From Pseudomonadota bacterium (GTDB lineage: Bacteria > Pseudomonadota > Gammaproteobacteria > Burkholderiales > Burkholderiaceae_C), in contig JAKBBP010000002.1 in assembly GCA_021808445.1 (NCBI GenBank), positions 62,001 through 126,000 on the forward strand: a stretch of DNA of 64,000 nt, read 5' to 3'. The notes beneath the pieces were generated by a model, which saw only the letters and a list, made by a program, of their open reading frames with translations, had not been told where the DNA came from and ran no database searches. A program made the translations under genes and the position numbers. How positions within the stretch are numbered: the first letter of the stretch is position 1; each line of letters starts with the position of its first letter. This document shows, one piece after another, positions 63,559 to 64,000 of the stretch.

Positions 63559-64000
63559 CTAGGGATCCAGCAGGCTCAGCTGCAGGGCCGAGGGCTCGCC
63601 GACGGCCTCGGCGGCGTCGTGCAGCGCGGATGCGCGAACGCCCAGCAGGCGCAGCCGGCGGTCGAGCTCGACGCGTCGAAGGCACTGTCCGGCCGCCTCG
63701 CGGATGGCCCCCGCATCGTGGACCGGGCGGGGCAGGGACAGGTCGCGGGTGACGGTGCGAAAATCCTCGAAACGCAGCTTGATGCCGATGGTGCGGGCCG
63801 CGCAGCCCTTGCGCCGCAGGTCCTCGGCCAGCTGGCGGCACAGCTCGGTGAACAGGCGCGAGAGTTCTGCGCGGTCGCGCCGCGGGTGCAGGTCGCGCTC
63901 GAAGGTGGTCTCGCGACTCACCGACTTGGGCTCCGAATGGGTCTGCACCGGGCGGTCGTCGCGTCCGTGCGCGACGGCGTGCAGCCAGGCCGCGTAGCCG
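63559..64000 (-). CDS. dinB: DNA polymerase IV (DinB), C-terminal part
   Basis: The frame runs off the right edge, so only the last 146 residues are visible, covering the little-finger domain of Y-family DNA polymerase IV. GRDDRPVQTHSEPKSVSRE (key piece SEPKSVSRETTFERDL) is the conserved linker. RTIGIKLRFEDFRTVTRD is a strand of the little finger. The C-terminus ends QLSLLDP, a sliding-clamp-binding motif (QLxL). The catalytic palm is outside the window. It converges on the diguanylate cyclase gene with a 15-bp gap. Confidence 0.88.
   Translation of the reverse strand, partial: GYAAWLHAVAHGRDDRPVQTHSEPKSVSRETTFERDLHPRRDRAELSRLFTELCRQLAEDLRRKGCAARTIGIKLRFEDFRTVTRDLSLPRPVHDAGAIREAAGQCLRRVELDRRLRLLGVRASALHDAAEAVGEPSALQLSLLDP

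Overview
The window is chromosomal DNA of very high GC content, densely packed with short intergenic gaps and a strong G/C bias at third codon positions. The gene content points to a betaproteobacterium of the order Burkholderiales: an ABC urea transporter beside urease, a SoeABC-like sulfite dehydrogenase, a BoxR-type benzoyl-CoA regulator, DUF2844/DUF3443 pairs, and b561-YceI genes. I cannot name the genus from sequence alone. I saw no rRNA, tRNA, CRISPR array, insertion sequence or prophage.

Region 1 (1-7510) handles organic acids. It holds the 3' end of a TcuB-like gene, an MHS-family transporter, a class III CoA-transferase with permuted lobes, two AMP-forming acyl-CoA ligases transcribed divergently, and a DUF4197 protein. 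Region 2 (7518-18934) is a complete urea module. ureABCEFG runs leftward and urtABCDE rightward from one 336-bp control region. That region carries two divergent sigma-54 promoter matches with an NtrC-like site between them. ureD lies apart on the other strand, tail-to-tail with ureG and overlapping it by 9 bp.

Region 3 (18939-26735) is a molybdenum hydroxylase module: a GAF/Fis-type regulator, small, large and FAD subunits, CoxD- and CoxE-like maturation factors, and a MocA-like nucleotidyltransferase. The large subunit has AYRGAGR rather than AYRCSFR, so it is not form I CO dehydrogenase. Region 4 (26807-31697) is a cytoplasmic three-subunit molybdopterin enzyme that best fits SoeABC. Region 5 (31786-41162) is recCBD. 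Region 6 (41380-46696) holds a MarR regulator, cytochrome b561, two YceI proteins, a glutathione S-transferase, a LigB-type dioxygenase, an esterase and an enoyl-CoA hydratase.

Region 7 (46738-50675) has a BoxR-type regulator divergent from a cupin-like 4-hydroxylaminobenzoate lyase homologue, with a pair of inverted operator-like repeats between them. It is followed by a DUF2844-DUF3443-DUF2844 set of exported proteins. Region 8 (50689-63543) concerns surface behaviour: an HTH/Sel1 protein, two tandem type IV pilins behind a sigma-54 promoter, and four cyclic-di-GMP proteins. Two of those are paralogues with an internal globin-like domain. The window ends inside dinB (63559-64000).

The points most worth a second look are the shared sigma-54/NtrC control region of the urea genes, the inverted position of ureD, the BoxR operator pair without box genes, the pepsin-like motifs of the DUF3443 protein, and the internal globin domain in the cyclic-di-GMP enzymes.
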